Positions 25,720 to 36,353 of a stretch of 64,000 nucleotides of DNA are shown here, one piece after another; the stretch's first letter is position 1; each line of letters starts with the position of its first letter. Under the pieces are notes generated by a model. It ran no database searches, had not been told where the DNA came from, and was given only the letters and a program-made list of their open reading frames with translations. Source of the DNA: Paenibacillus periandrae (GTDB lineage Bacteria > Bacillota > Bacilli > Paenibacillales > NBRC-103111); contig NZ_JAJNMU010000007.1 of NCBI RefSeq assembly GCF_022458865.1, forward strand, positions 186,001-250,000. Direction: 5' to 3'. The position numbers were made by a program, and so were the translations under genes.

Positions 25720-26307
25720 TCAGCTGTAGATCGGAGCCGGATTGTCATGTTTGGTGACGACATCCCGGTAAGTACCGGTTTGCACATCATGAATATGGCG
25801 TTCCTGCTTCCCTATATCTGTTCCATAAATGTGAACCGTAATTGCAATTTCATCAAAAGGGTTGGAAACACCATGTATATCATAATCCGGCGGATACACG
25901 AATGTGATGTCTCCTTTGTCTGCTTTTACCTCGGAAACCTCACGAATCGAATAACGGGGCTCGGCTGAGACACCGTGATCCTCACGCTTAAATCTTTTTT
26001 CGATTACCGATCCGCGGTACAAGCCTACCAGCCCCCAAACCAGATGGTCATGAACCGGCGCCGTCTGACCCGCCCCCCAGATGAAGGCAATGACGGAGAA
26101 CGCTTCGTTATCGGGCTTGTACAGTAAATACTGGGCATATTTATTTGGCAAAGGCTCCTGGTATGCTGTCGGAATCAATTCTTCATGGGTCAACAACTTT
26201 TGCAGTAAAGGCCGAACCCCCTCGATGATATCGCGATATTCCCTTTTGGATTCCAGCACACTGCCGATCTCGTATTCCAACTGCTTCCAATCATAGATGC
26301 TGCTCAT
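25720..26307 (-). CDS. Cysteine dioxygenase-family cupin
   Basis: 195 residues from MSSIYDWK (GGAGG 7-8 nt upstream). It is a PF05995-type cupin: iron ligands in PVHDHLVWGLVG (two His) and DIHGVSNP (third His), plus YPPDYD. The family oxidises thiols such as cysteine or 3-mercaptopropionate to sulfinates. The operon context with flavin monooxygenases and a peptide-type importer suggests breakdown of a sulfur compound, with this enzyme acting on a thiol intermediate. The exact thiol is not predictable from sequence. Confidence 0.8.
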   Translation of the reverse strand: MSSIYDWKQLEYEIGSVLESKREYRDIIEGVRPLLQKLLTHEELIPTAYQEPLPNKYAQYLLYKPDNEAFSVIAFIWGAGQTAPVHDHLVWGLVGLYRGSVIEKRFKREDHGVSAEPRYSIREVSEVKADKGDITFVYPPDYDIHGVSNPFDEIAITVHIYGTDIGKQERHIHDVQTGTYRDVVTKHDNPAPIYS

Positions 26308-26332
26308 AAACCATCCTCCATTAGAAATCAAT

Positions 26333-27067
26333 TTATTTGCCAAGAGCACTTCGCGCAAATTCAGGGTAAATCCGCTTCAGCTGCAAATTTACGGCCCCTC
26401 GCAGCTGTTCAAGCTCTTCTGCAGTTGGTTCCGCTGTTTCTGGTATCGGCACGCTAGTGATTCCAAGCTCAAATCCGGTTTGCGTCTGAACATAACGGGG
26501 CTCAATACCAGGCGCCGTATAGGAAAGCTGCAACCTCCCGCCCTCTTGGGCCGACGGCCTCATAATGCCTAGCGGTGTGAATACACCCTCCAATTGATTG
26601 TTCCGATTGACGTAAGGCTCCGAGCTTGCAGTCGAGGTGACAAAATCCAGCTTTTCAGGAAAGCCCTTGACGTTATGATCGGTTTTGAACAAGAATATGC
26701 GCTTACACATAAAATAAACAACCGCTGACCCGGCACCTCCAGGCAGTCGAACCTTAGGAGCGCTGTAATTCCCGATGACATGGAGATTGATATTGCCATA
26801 GGAATCAATTTGTGCGCCGCTCAAAAAAAATACATCAATCCCGCCGCGCTGCATCAAATTGAAAAATTCGTGTGTGCCCTCAAAGGGCCAATCCGGCTGT
26901 CCGAGAATGTACACTGTCGCATTGGGGGCATGGAGCGCTTGGGCCAGTAAAGCAGCAGCGGCTGGTACAGGGGAGTTATTCCCGACACCTATCGTCTCGT
27001 GATCCCTTAATTCACGAGCAAGATTACAAATCAATAGCTCATCCTGCGTGTAGCAGCGTGCATTCAT
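26333..27067 (-). CDS. Family I CoA-transferase-like beta subunit (GctB/IpdB type)
   Basis: 244 residues. Beta-subunit features: TIGVGNNSPVPAAAALLAQ, QIDSYGNINLHVIG and the glycine-rich KVRLPGGAGSAVV. The usual catalytic Glu motif (ENG) of acyl-CoA transferases is not evident, and the layout is closer to IpdB-like proteins, so hydrolase or lyase activity on a CoA ester is possible. Its ATG overlaps the stop of the alpha gene by 4 bp, showing a heterodimer. Confidence 0.78.
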   Translation of the reverse strand: MNARCYTQDELLICNLARELRDHETIGVGNNSPVPAAAALLAQALHAPNATVYILGQPDWPFEGTHEFFNLMQRGGIDVFFLSGAQIDSYGNINLHVIGNYSAPKVRLPGGAGSAVVYFMCKRIFLFKTDHNVKGFPEKLDFVTSTASSEPYVNRNNQLEGVFTPLGIMRPSAQEGGRLQLSYTAPGIEPRYVQTQTGFELGITSVPIPETAEPTAEELEQLRGAVNLQLKRIYPEFARSALGK

Positions 27068-27918
27068 CGTCTTACCTCCCGAAGGGATACGGCATTACGA
27101 TCATCGTCATGATGGTGTGGATCGAATATGTAACGCTTCACATATTCGGCAAAGCCAGCTTCCGAACGAGACGCTTCCACATATGTGCGCACATGCTCAC
27201 TATCAATCTCATACCTGCCAGGACAGCTGGTGGGGTATGCCCCATATGGGGTGTGCACAATCGCCGTTATAAATGCCGATGGAATTATCGAACCTTCCGC
27301 ACGTCGCAGCTCCTCTGGCGATACGATCTCTTCAACGGAAACAATCGTCTGCCTGGACGCCTGAGCTAATATCCGGTTATTTTGCGAAGGATGGGCGATA
27401 ACATTCCCTTCCGTATCCGCTAGATAGGCGTGAAACAAAGCGATATCCGGACGGATCGCAGGGACAATAGTGATCTGCTCCTGCTCGTCATAAGGATTGC
27501 TCATGATATGGAAATCAGGCCGGATACGCATATAATCCGTTCCGATCAATCCCCTTACAGGGATAAAAGGAATGCCCATCGCCCCCGCCTGTACAGCTGA
27601 AGCCAGCGAGGGGCAGGCGTGCTCGCAGCCTGACAGGGAGCCGTCCTCGAATCGGCGGCGAAAATGCGGTGCGAAGCCGAATTCCCCCAGAGAAACCTGT
27701 GAAAATTCGAGGCTTCGTGCGACACCCGCTCCGATCAGCAAGTCGGCATTAATCGCTGCCGCGCCAACGCAGATCACGGACAGGTCGTGCCTGCCAGCAC
27801 GAATGAGCTCGCGGATCAGCGCCATTGGAGACATTTCCATATTGCCGCTGATCGCCAATATAATCCCATTTTTTACCATTTCAATTGCAATTTGTATGGA
27901 TATAAATCGGGTCATCAT
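27064..27918 (-). CDS. Family I CoA-transferase-like alpha subunit (GctA/IpdA type)
   Basis: 284 residues; first of two ATGs after AAGGGGTAT. Alpha-subunit features: SPMALIRELIRAG, VGAAAINADLLIGAGVARSLEFS, CPSLASAVQAGAMGIPFIPVRGLIGTDYM and DIALFHAYLADTEGNV. The pair with 26333-27067 forms a heteromeric CoA-transferase or a CoA-ester ring-cleaving enzyme of the IpdAB type. It lies 53 bp downstream of the transporter ATPase gene. Confidence 0.78.
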   Translation of the reverse strand: MMTRFISIQIAIEMVKNGIILAISGNMEMSPMALIRELIRAGRHDLSVICVGAAAINADLLIGAGVARSLEFSQVSLGEFGFAPHFRRRFEDGSLSGCEHACPSLASAVQAGAMGIPFIPVRGLIGTDYMRIRPDFHIMSNPYDEQEQITIVPAIRPDIALFHAYLADTEGNVIAHPSQNNRILAQASRQTIVSVEEIVSPEELRRAEGSIIPSAFITAIVHTPYGAYPTSCPGRYEIDSEHVRTYVEASRSEAGFAEYVKRYIFDPHHHDDDRNAVSLREVRR

Positions 27919-27971
27919 ATACCCCTTCCTTACTTCGATCTGTTGAATAGCTTACGTACCGCACTAAAGGT

Positions 27972-30008
27972 CTATACCGGATAATGGCAAGCGACCCAAT
28001 GCCCCTGTCCGACCGTCCTCAACTCGGGCACCAGTTCTTTGCAGCGCGATGTCGCAGCCGGGCAGCGGGTATGAAACCGGCAGCCGGAAGGCGGGTTCGC
28101 CGGTGAAGGCATCTCACCCTCAAGCGGTACAAATACTCTTGTGCGGTTGGGGTCCGCAATTGGTATCGCTGACAGCAGTGCTTTTGTGTAATGATGGGCT
28201 GGCTGCTTGAACAACTCATCTGTAGGCGCAATCTCGACAAGCTTGCCGAGATACATCACCCCGATCCGGTCGGAAATATGACGAACGATATTAAGTCCGT
28301 GCGCAATAAACAAATAGGTCAGATTCAGACGCCCCTGCAGCTCCTGCATCAGATTGATCACTTGAGACTGAACCGAAACATCGAGCGCCGAGACTGCCTC
28401 ATCCGCCAAAATAAATTTTGGATTAAGCGCAATCGCTCTCGCTATACCAATACGCTGGCGCTGCCCGCCGGAAAATTCATGCGGATGCCGGTCATACCAG
28501 CTCGGACTTAAGCCCACAAGCTGCATGACTTCCTCAACCTTCTGCCTCTTGGCTGCGCCCTTTAAGGAATCATGCACCCAGAGAGGTTCGCCGATAATAT
28601 CGCCGACCTTCCAGCGCGGATTGATCGATCCGAAAGGGTCCTGGAACACAACCTGCATATCACGCCGTGTTTGCTTCAGCTCCTTGCCTCTCAGGCCAAC
28701 CAAATCCTTGCCCTGAAACAGCACGCTGCCGCCCGTTGCCTTCTCCAGTTGAATCAAAACCCGGCCCAGCGTCGTTTTGCCGCAGCCGGACTCGCCGACA
28801 AGTCCGAATGTCTCACCTCGATTAATTTGAAAGGATACGTCATCCACAGCACGGATCGCTCCACGGTCCCGCTGAAACATGCCCCCGTTGATGGGAAAAT
28901 ATTTTTTGATCTGTTTGACCTCCAGCAGTGCTGGCGTATGCTCTCCAGAGGCTGCAAGCGCAGCCGCATTCCGATCTCTGCCTATGGCAAGCTCACCCTT
29001 AACGGTTGAATCCCAGTAAACCTCAGCCGCCATGTTATCCAATCTTTCGGCATGCCAGCAGGCAACCTCACGACCGTTGACCTTCAAAAGCGGCGGCTCC
29101 TCTGCGAGGCAGCGATCCGTCGCGTAGGGGCAGCGGGGGTGAAACCGGCAGCCGGAGGGCAGCTCGGACAAGCTCGGAATCGAGCCGCGAATCGTATACA
29201 GCCGTGTATTCCGGTCGTTATCCATAGCGACAATCGACTGCAGCAGTCCCTGCGTATACGGATGGGACGGGCTTTCGAACAGCTGGTGAACGGAAGCCTG
29301 CTCAACCACCTTCCCGGCATACATGACCACAATACGGTCCGCCATTTCGGCGGCAATCCCAAGGTCATGGGTGATCAGCAGGATGGACATGTTAAATTCG
29401 TCTTTCAGCTCGCGCAGCAAATTCAGAATTTGCGCCTGTATCGTTACATCCAGAGCGGTTGTCGGTTCATCGGCAATCAGCAGCTCCGGTCCGCAGGCCA
29501 AAGCCATGGCAATCATGGCGCGCTGACGCATCCCGCCTGACAGCTCGTACGGATACTGCTTCATGCGGATTTCCGGCTCCGGAATTCCTACCCTGCGCAG
29601 CAGTTGAGTCGCTTTTTCCTCGGCCGCAGCCTTACTGATCGTCTCATGGCGGAGAATCACCTCGATAATTTGAAAGCCGATGCTGAATACAGGGTCAAGC
29701 GCAGACATCGGCTCCTGAAAAATCATCGCGATTTTTTTGCCACGAAGCTCACTGATTTCTTTCTGTGACAGACCGATCAGGCTGCGACCGTTAAACTCAA
29801 TATTACCGCCGGAGATTCTTCCGTTGTCATAATCAATCAGACGCATAATCGATAAAGAGGTAATCGTTTTACCGCTCCCCGATTCTCCGACAAGGCAAAC
29901 AATTTCTCCGCTGCCGATTTGCAGATCGACCTTGTTAATCGCATTTAGCGAGCCTTTGGATGTCTGAAAATCGACCGAGAGCTGATGAAGTTCAAGAAGC
30001 TGTTTCAT
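27972..30008 (-). CDS. Fused dipeptide/glutathione-type ABC ATPase (GsiA-like)
   Basis: 678 residues with two complete ABC units. First: [16 protein letters not shown] and [12 protein letters not shown], with the Opp/Dpp tail [14 protein letters not shown] (about 295-310). A 60-residue linker follows. Second: [17 protein letters not shown] and [11 protein letters not shown], with tail [14 protein letters not shown]. The Cys-rich tails bind an Fe-S cluster in some homologues. In Bacillus these are usually two genes (DppD, DppF); the fused form is as in GsiA of the glutathione importer. It starts 3 bp after the DppC-type gene. Confidence 0.92.
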   Translation of the reverse strand: MKQLLELHQLSVDFQTSKGSLNAINKVDLQIGSGEIVCLVGESGSGKTITSLSIMRLIDYDNGRISGGNIEFNGRSLIGLSQKEISELRGKKIAMIFQEPMSALDPVFSIGFQIIEVILRHETISKAAAEEKATQLLRRVGIPEPEIRMKQYPYELSGGMRQRAMIAMALACGPELLIADEPTTALDVTIQAQILNLLRELKDEFNMSILLITHDLGIAAEMADRIVVMYAGKVVEQASVHQLFESPSHPYTQGLLQSIVAMDNDRNTRLYTIRGSIPSLSELPSGCRFHPRCPYATDRCLAEEPPLLKVNGREVACWHAERLDNMAAEVYWDSTVKGELAIGRDRNAAALAASGEHTPALLEVKQIKKYFPINGGMFQRDRGAIRAVDDVSFQINRGETFGLVGESGCGKTTLGRVLIQLEKATGGSVLFQGKDLVGLRGKELKQTRRDMQVVFQDPFGSINPRWKVGDIIGEPLWVHDSLKGAAKRQKVEEVMQLVGLSPSWYDRHPHEFSGGQRQRIGIARAIALNPKFILADEAVSALDVSVQSQVINLMQELQGRLNLTYLFIAHGLNIVRHISDRIGVMYLGKLVEIAPTDELFKQPAHHYTKALLSAIPIADPNRTRVFVPLEGEMPSPANPPSGCRFHTRCPAATSRCKELVPELRTVGQGHWVACHYPV

Positions 30009-30011
30009 GTG

Positions 30012-30908
30012 CTATGCCCTGCCTTTCTTCGGATCCATCCGGTCGCGAAGGTCATCTCCGATCATGTTGACGACAACGACTAATATGGTAATGGCCAAGC
30101 CCGGAAAGGTAGCAATCCACCAGGCTACTGTCATATAGCTTCTTCCCTGTGAAAGCATATAGCCCCAATCGGGAATTTCCTTGATGACGCCCAGTCCCAG
30201 AAAGCTTAAGCCCGTTCCGACCAGAATGGAGCTGCCTACGCCAATCGTCATCATCACGAGCAGAGGTGAAAAGCAGTTCGGTAAGATGTGCCGGAACATG
30301 ATCTCCAAATGAGACGTTCCAATCGACCGTGCCGCATCAATGAAGGGCCGATTACGAATGGTAATCACCTGGCTTCGCACGACTCTGGCTTTATTCGGAA
30401 TGGAAGCGATACTGATGGCCAGAATCACGTTAAAAAAACTCGGACCCAACACGACCGCAATCACGATCGCAAACAAAATACCGGGAATCGTCATCATCAC
30501 ATCGTTGATACGCATGAATACCGAATCGACAACACCGCCGAAATAACCCGCAACCAGTCCTATGGCGGTACCTATCAAACCGCCGATCAGAACGGAAATG
30601 ACTCCGATCATCAGCGACTGCCTGCTTCCATAAATGATCAGTGACCACACATCCCTGCCGAATTGATCAGTACCCAATATGTGAGAAAGGCTGGGCGCCT
30701 TCAATAATTCGTCCGTCAGCATGTCCGTGGGCGAATAAGGTGCAACCCACTGCGGAACAATCGCGAATATGACCAGCACAGCTAGAATGAATATGGAGAA
30801 ACCTAGAAGCAGGTTGCTGAACGAAACCTTCCTGTACAAAGAAATCGGTGGCTGCTGCTTGATTCTATTCGGAGCCAGAGCTTCAGTCGTAACCGAGTTC
30901 ATAAGCAT
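30012..30908 (-). CDS. Dipeptide/glutathione-type ABC permease, DppC-like
   Basis: 298 residues; GGGAGGAG 7 nt before the first ATG. N-terminal OppC_N helix (LLGFSIFILAVLVIFAIVPQW) with HILGTDQFGRDVWSLIIYG, followed by six-helix BPD permease domain and the EAA loop EAA-like DAARSIGTSHLEIMFRHILPN. It pairs with the DppB-like permease encoded 62 bp upstream. Confidence 0.92.
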   Translation of the reverse strand: MLMNSVTTEALAPNRIKQQPPISLYRKVSFSNLLLGFSIFILAVLVIFAIVPQWVAPYSPTDMLTDELLKAPSLSHILGTDQFGRDVWSLIIYGSRQSLMIGVISVLIGGLIGTAIGLVAGYFGGVVDSVFMRINDVMMTIPGILFAIVIAVVLGPSFFNVILAISIASIPNKARVVRSQVITIRNRPFIDAARSIGTSHLEIMFRHILPNCFSPLLVMMTIGVGSSILVGTGLSFLGLGVIKEIPDWGYMLSQGRSYMTVAWWIATFPGLAITILVVVVNMIGDDLRDRMDPKKGRA

Positions 30909-30970
30909 GAAATAACTCCTCCCTTATTTTCTGATTTCGAGAGCATCCGTTATCGTGGCGTCTCCCTCGG

Positions 30971-31897
30971 CTAACTGCGCGATTTGCGCACCCGGGGATC
31001 CACATAGGAATACGAAATATCAACCAGCAAATTGACGAGAATCGTAATGACTGCCGTAATCAATACAGCTGCCTGAATGACCGGTATGTCCTTCTGGTTG
31101 ATGGCATCAACGACCATTTTACCTAAGCCTTGCCTGGAAAAGACGGTTTCAGTGACTACAGCTCCAGAAAGCATATTGCCGACGATAATACCGAGTATCG
31201 TCAGTGCAGGCAGCAGCGCATTTCGCAGCACATGCTGGTAAAGAACCACCTTTTCGGAAAGCCCTTTGGCTCTGAGGGTGAGCACAAACTGTTCGCCGAT
31301 AACCTCCAGCACACTGTTGCGAACCATACGGATCAGTGTCCCTGCACCTGAAATGCCTAATGCTATCGCCGGAAGAATCAACTGCTTAAAGCTGCCATTC
31401 CCAATCGCAGGCAATAATTGAAAATGTACCGAAAATATCAATATCAGCAAAATCGCTACCCAGAATGAGGGCATGGACACGCCAAGCAGGCTTACCAAGC
31501 GAATCACATAATCCATGAAACGATTCTTATATACAGCAGACAGGGTGCCGAGCACAACTCCAAATACAGCAGCGAACAGCGTGCTCAGCACAGCCAGCGA
31601 CAGCGTTGCCGGCATCTGTGCAATCAATCGGTTCAGCACCGGCTGGCTGTTGGCGAACGAGGTTCCAAAATCTCCCTGGACACTGCTCCATATATACGAT
31701 AAATACTGCTGCCATAGCGGACGGTCCAGTCCCAGCTGCTGTCTCAAAAATTCGATACGATCAGGTGCGGCATCGTCTCCGGCAAGCATCACCGCCGGGT
31801 CTCCCGGAAGCCAGTGGATGATCAGGAAAACCAGTGTCAACGTTCCCAGAATGACGGGAATCGACACGAGTAACCTTCTTACAATATAACCTGCCAT
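30971..31897 (-). CDS. Dipeptide/glutathione-type ABC permease, DppB-like
   Basis: 308 residues. Typical DppB start MAGYIVRRLLVSIPVILGTLTLVF, the GDP(A) motif LPGDPAVMLAG, LGLDRPLWQQYL, and the permease EAA loop TLRAKGLSEKVVLYQHVLRNALLP. It forms the channel with the DppC-like protein. Confidence 0.92.
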   Translation of the reverse strand: MAGYIVRRLLVSIPVILGTLTLVFLIIHWLPGDPAVMLAGDDAAPDRIEFLRQQLGLDRPLWQQYLSYIWSSVQGDFGTSFANSQPVLNRLIAQMPATLSLAVLSTLFAAVFGVVLGTLSAVYKNRFMDYVIRLVSLLGVSMPSFWVAILLILIFSVHFQLLPAIGNGSFKQLILPAIALGISGAGTLIRMVRNSVLEVIGEQFVLTLRAKGLSEKVVLYQHVLRNALLPALTILGIIVGNMLSGAVVTETVFSRQGLGKMVVDAINQKDIPVIQAAVLITAVITILVNLLVDISYSYVDPRVRKSRS

Positions 31898-31918
31898 ATC
31901 CGCTTCACCTTCACTGAT

Positions 31919-33565
31919 TTATTTTTGAATCCACGCATCATAGAACACAGGCCATGCCGGAGAATCAAAGGTAATCCCTTGGACTTCCTTTACGGTTGCA
32001 AAAGAATACTGGAACACATAGGTTGGGATCGAGTAGACATTTTTAATGATGTGCTGCTGTACCTTTTTGTAAATGTCTATCCGTTTGGACGTATCATTCT
32101 CCAACAAACCATCCTCCAGCAGCTGCTCCAGCTGAGGGTCATTCGTTCTTGTTGAATTATTTTTACCGGACGGCCCCTTGGTCGAATACAGCTGCCGTAG
32201 CACATTCGGATCTCCTGAAAACTGACTTCCGGCCAGCAAATCGTAATCGTTCTTCAGACTGCGCTCCGAATACGTTCCTGACGGAAGCGAGATCAGCTTG
32301 AGCTCGATTCCTGCAAGCTTCAGCTGTTGGGTCAGGATGGCTAGCAAATCCAATCGCTTCTCGCGATTGCCCTGCGTATCAAGGAATTCAATGATCAGCT
32401 TCTTGCCGTCTTTGACGCGATAGCCATCAGCACCTTTAATCCAGCCTAAGGATTCCAACGTTTCGTTAGCGCTTTTCAGGTCATACTTCCATGATTTCTC
32501 CAACGACGCATCATAACCGAAGGTTTGGGGCGACAGTGGGGACCATGCCTGCTTGGAGGTTCCCAGATAAATCGTCTTGATGGCAGAATCCAGATCAAGC
32601 GCCGAGCGTACGGCCTCTCTCACCTTCAGATTGTTCCACGGCTCCCTCGTCTGGTTAAAATACAACTGGTGATTCGCTTGAATCAATTCCGTTTCCAGGA
32701 CGTTGAAATTTTTGTCAGCTTTCAAGGCGACCAGATTTTGCGGAGGGATGATGTCAGCCGCTTGTGCTTGCTTGCTTTGCAGAACGCTAACCCGTGTCGA
32801 CTCTTCCTCCACATATTTGATGGTGATTTTGTCCAAATAAGCCGGACCTTGATGTTTGGCGTTCGCTGGACCCCAGTTATAATCCGGGTTTTTGACCAAC
32901 TCGACCTGCGAGCTTGGGGTAAGTACCGATAGCTTGAACGGTCCGGTGCCAACCGGATTTTGCGGATATTTGTCTCCAAATTTTTTAACGGCTGCCGGAG
33001 ATACAAATCCCAGGTCAACTTTGGCGGCATTTATCAGAAACGGCGCATACGGCGTAGCGAAATTAATTTTGGCCGTAAACTCATCGATGACATCGGTTGA
33101 TACATAAGGTCCGATTTCATTAATGGATATCGACGCTTTTGTAGCTGGATCCTTGATGCGATCAAAATTAAACTTGACGGCTTCCGCATTAAACGGTGTG
33201 CCATCGTGAAACTTCACATCCTTGCGAAGCTTGAAGGTGTAGCTTTTCTTATCCTCGGAGATTTGCCACGATTCAGCCAGCCATGGTTGGATCGAATGAT
33301 CGGGCAACTCCACAACCAGACTGTCATACAAAGACCTCATGACGCGTGTAGTCGGGGCAAAGCCAGCTTTATGTGCATCCAGGCTGTCATTGGATACCGT
33401 TCCTGCCAATGCCCATACGAGCTCACCGCCAGGTGTTACCTTCCCGGGCTCTGCCGCTGCCTGGCTGCCTTTGCCGGCATCCGAATTGCTGCAGGCCGAT
33501 ATCAGAATAGACATGCTGAGTATAAATGCGGTGAGCTGAAGTAGCGATTTGTTCTGTTTGTTCAT
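31919..33565 (-). CDS. Extracellular solute-binding lipoprotein, family 5 (Dpp/Gsi type)
   Basis: 548 residues from MNKQNKSLLQL (GGAGGG 5 nt upstream). Signal peptide with lipobox ISAC (Cys near residue 25). SBP_bac_5 family landmarks: YDSLVVELPDHSIQPWLAESWQ, YTFKLRKDVKFHDGTPFNAEAVKFNFDRI, NPVGTGPFKL and INQ-like C-terminal IPTYVFQYSFA. It delivers the substrate to the DppB/DppC/GsiA-like transporter. Located right after three flavin monooxygenase genes. Confidence 0.92.
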   Translation of the reverse strand: MNKQNKSLLQLTAFILSMSILISACSNSDAGKGSQAAAEPGKVTPGGELVWALAGTVSNDSLDAHKAGFAPTTRVMRSLYDSLVVELPDHSIQPWLAESWQISEDKKSYTFKLRKDVKFHDGTPFNAEAVKFNFDRIKDPATKASISINEIGPYVSTDVIDEFTAKINFATPYAPFLINAAKVDLGFVSPAAVKKFGDKYPQNPVGTGPFKLSVLTPSSQVELVKNPDYNWGPANAKHQGPAYLDKITIKYVEEESTRVSVLQSKQAQAADIIPPQNLVALKADKNFNVLETELIQANHQLYFNQTREPWNNLKVREAVRSALDLDSAIKTIYLGTSKQAWSPLSPQTFGYDASLEKSWKYDLKSANETLESLGWIKGADGYRVKDGKKLIIEFLDTQGNREKRLDLLAILTQQLKLAGIELKLISLPSGTYSERSLKNDYDLLAGSQFSGDPNVLRQLYSTKGPSGKNNSTRTNDPQLEQLLEDGLLENDTSKRIDIYKKVQQHIIKNVYSIPTYVFQYSFATVKEVQGITFDSPAWPVFYDAWIQK

Positions 33566-33607
33566 AAATTCCCTCCGGTATAAATGCATTAGCCTATGGA
33601 CTATCGT

Positions 33608-34936
33608 CTACACAGTGACTTTCTGTATAAGGTTGCGGTTAACCGGAAATGACAAACCAAGATGGTTGCGCAGCGTGTCTCCATCGTAGTCATCGCGGAA
33701 CAGTCCCCGTTCCTGCAGGATCGGCACAACCAGCTCTACAAAATCCTGCAAGCTGCTTGGAAGCGCAGAACTAATAATAAAGCCGTCTGCAGCGCCCTCC
33801 TCGAACCAGCGCTGCACCGTATCAGCTACCTTATCCGGTGTGCCAACAAAGCTGCTTCTTGGCGTTGCGAACCGCAGTGCCGTCTGGCGAAGTGTCAGCT
33901 TCTCTTCTTTCGCAATTCGTTTAATCCGGTCCGTTGCACTGCGGTAGCTGTTGCTGCCGAGATCGCCAAGCTCCGGAAAGGGTTCATCCAGCGGATACTG
34001 TGTGAAATCGTGGTATGTGAATGGACGCCCAAGCTGTATCAACGCATCCTCCAGATTGACACGGCCGATAATTTCCTGAAATTTACTTTCAGCTTCCTCC
34101 TGCGTCCACCCAATAACCGGTCCTATGCCAGGAAATACAAGAATTTCCTCGGAGGCTCGCCCTAATGCCGCAGCTCTCTGCTTGATATCCGCATAAAAGG
34201 CCTTCGCTTCTTCGATATTTTCATGGCCTGTAAAAATCGCATCCGCGCTTTTGGCGGCTAAATCCCGTCCTGTGCTTGAACCACCAGCCTGAAAAATAAC
34301 CGGCTGTCCCTGCCTGGAGCGAGCAATGTTAAGCGGGCCCTTGACTGAGAAGAACTCGCCCTTATGGTTCAAGGTGTGCAGCTTGCTTTTATCAAAAAAT
34401 TCGCCCGTTTCCTTATTGCGCACAAAAGCGTCATCTTCCCATGAATCCCACAAGCCTCTGACGACCTCAAGATGCTCCTCTGCCCTTTTATAGCGAACCT
34501 CATGATCGAAGTGCTCGGTTTTGCTGTAATTTTGGGCTGCGCCCTCCAGTCCGGTCGTAACCACGTTCCAACCAGCACGGCCCTGACTGATATGGTCCAA
34601 TGAAGCGAACTGCCGGGCTACCGTAAATGGCTCTGTAAAGGAGGCAGTCAGTGTGCCCACCAATCCGATCTGTGAAGTCACTGCGGCAAGCGCTGATAAC
34701 ACCGTCAGCGGTTCAAGCCGATTCAGGTAGTGTGGTGCCGAGCCTTCGGTAATATAGGGACTATCGACAATAAACACGAAATCGAATTTGCCGGCTTCAG
34801 CCTTTTGCGCGATTTTCTTAAAATGCGCAAAGCTGACACTTTCATCTCCATTCAGATCAGGATGCTTCCAGCCATGCTTGGAAGTGCCTACACCAGTTAT
34901 CGTTGCGCCAAGTCTTATTTTTCTTGAATGAGCCAT
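33608..34936 (-). CDS. NtaA/SnaA/DszA-type LLM flavin-dependent monooxygenase, third copy
   Basis: 442 residues, AGGAGG 7 nt before ATG. Member of the FMNH2-dependent monooxygenases acting on nitrilotriacetate, sulfones or other organosulfur or amine compounds: [48 protein letters not shown] and [18 protein letters not shown]. It is paralogous along its length to the two upstream genes; the stretch about residues 165-220 ([20 protein letters not shown]) is nearly identical in all three. A flavin reductase partner is not encoded in the operon. Confidence 0.9.
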   Translation of the reverse strand: MAHSRKIRLGATITGVGTSKHGWKHPDLNGDESVSFAHFKKIAQKAEAGKFDFVFIVDSPYITEGSAPHYLNRLEPLTVLSALAAVTSQIGLVGTLTASFTEPFTVARQFASLDHISQGRAGWNVVTTGLEGAAQNYSKTEHFDHEVRYKRAEEHLEVVRGLWDSWEDDAFVRNKETGEFFDKSKLHTLNHKGEFFSVKGPLNIARSRQGQPVIFQAGGSSTGRDLAAKSADAIFTGHENIEEAKAFYADIKQRAAALGRASEEILVFPGIGPVIGWTQEEAESKFQEIIGRVNLEDALIQLGRPFTYHDFTQYPLDEPFPELGDLGSNSYRSATDRIKRIAKEEKLTLRQTALRFATPRSSFVGTPDKVADTVQRWFEEGAADGFIISSALPSSLQDFVELVVPILQERGLFRDDYDGDTLRNHLGLSFPVNRNLIQKVTV

Positions 34937-34980
34937 ATGTGTACCTCCTAAAAGTTTTTATAGAAAGCTTGCATTCATGA

Positions 34981-36309
34981 TTATGGGGTCACACTCACTT
35001 TACTGTAACGATTCACAGGAACCTGCAGACCCAGATGACCGCGCAGGGTATCATGCTCATATTCCGTGCGGAACAGCCCACGCTCCTGCAAAATGGGTAT
35101 TACCAGCTCAACAAAGTCCTTCAAGGCACCTGTTGTCCCTGTCCCTACTATAAAACCATCCGCTGCTCCTTCCTCGAACCATTTCTGGATCGAATCCGCC
35201 ACCTGCTCCGGTGTTCCGATAAATTCGCCTCTCGGAGTCGAGAACAGCAGCGCGGTCTGGCGCAGTGTCAGATTCTGCTCCTTGGCTGTTCTTTTGATCC
35301 GTTCAGAGCTGCCCTGTTGGCTGTTGGCACCGTGCTCTCCCAGATCTGGGAATGGCTCGTCGAGTGGATAAACCGAAAAATCATGATCGTTAAACGGTCG
35401 TCCGAGCGCTATTAATGCATTCTCTATCGTCACCAGATTCGCATAGATCTGGTACTTTTGCTCTGCTTCCTCCCGGGTACGTCCGATAATCGGTCGTATG
35501 TTCGGAATAATCGAAATATCGTCAGCCGATCTCCCAAAGGCAATCGCACGTTTTTTTAGATCCTTATAATACTGCTGTGTTTCTTCAAAGGATTGATGAC
35601 CCGCGTATACGATATCTGCATTTTTCGCTGCAAAATTTCTTCCGTCCTCCGAGGTTCCGGCCTGCAGAATCGGGGGTTGGCCCTGCTTCGATCTGGATAT
35701 GTTAAGCGGACCCTTCACCGAGAAGAACTCACCTTTATGATTCAAGGTATGCAGCTTGCTTTTATCAAAAAATTCGCCGGTTTCCTTATTCCGCACAAAT
35801 GCGTCATCCTCCCACGAATCCCACAAGCCCTTCACAACCTCCAAATATTCCTCAGCGAGCCTGTAGCGGACATCATGATCCAGGTGCTTCTCTTTACTGT
35901 AGTTGCTGGCGCTTCCCTCCAGCCAGGAGGTCACAATATTCCAGCCGGCCCGGCCGTGGCTGATATGGTCCAACGAAGCAAACTGCCGAGCTACCGTAAA
36001 CGGCTCACTGTAGCTGACCGTTAAGGTGCCTACAACTCCGATTTTGTCCGTAACCGCAGCGAGCGCAGACAGAATCGTCAAGGGCTCGAAGCGATTCAGG
36101 TAATGCGGACTGGAATTTTCCGTAATGTAGACACTATCGGCAACAAACAGAAAATCGAATTTGCCCGCTTCCGCCTGTTTGGCCTGCTGCTTGTAAAATT
36201 CAAAATTAATACTGCCGTCGCTGGACGCTTCGGGATGCCTCCAATCCCACCAGCTGGCGCCTGCTCCATGCAGCTGGGCACCCAATTTCAACTTTCTCTG
36301 ATTTGCCAT
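34981..36309 (-). CDS. NtaA/SnaA/DszA-type LLM flavin-dependent monooxygenase, second copy
   Basis: 442 residues. Same family and motifs as its neighbours ([54 protein letters not shown]). Differences from the paralogues cluster in the N-terminal 40 residues ([23 protein letters not shown]), the substrate-facing side in this fold, and in the 230-330 region, so different substrates are plausible. It is 44 bp from each neighbouring copy. Confidence 0.9.
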   Translation of the reverse strand: MANQRKLKLGAQLHGAGASWWDWRHPEASSDGSINFEFYKQQAKQAEAGKFDFLFVADSVYITENSSPHYLNRFEPLTILSALAAVTDKIGVVGTLTVSYSEPFTVARQFASLDHISHGRAGWNIVTSWLEGSASNYSKEKHLDHDVRYRLAEEYLEVVKGLWDSWEDDAFVRNKETGEFFDKSKLHTLNHKGEFFSVKGPLNISRSKQGQPPILQAGTSEDGRNFAAKNADIVYAGHQSFEETQQYYKDLKKRAIAFGRSADDISIIPNIRPIIGRTREEAEQKYQIYANLVTIENALIALGRPFNDHDFSVYPLDEPFPDLGEHGANSQQGSSERIKRTAKEQNLTLRQTALLFSTPRGEFIGTPEQVADSIQKWFEEGAADGFIVGTGTTGALKDFVELVIPILQERGLFRTEYEHDTLRGHLGLQVPVNRYSKVSVTP

Positions 36310-36353
36310 ATAGATAACCTCCAGGTTGGATTGACTTTATGAGCAGCAACAAG

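Noticed and set aside
28019..29009. Several long open frames antisense to the GsiA-like ATPase
   Set aside because: Shadow frames caused by codon bias; no ribosome sites and no recognisable domains.
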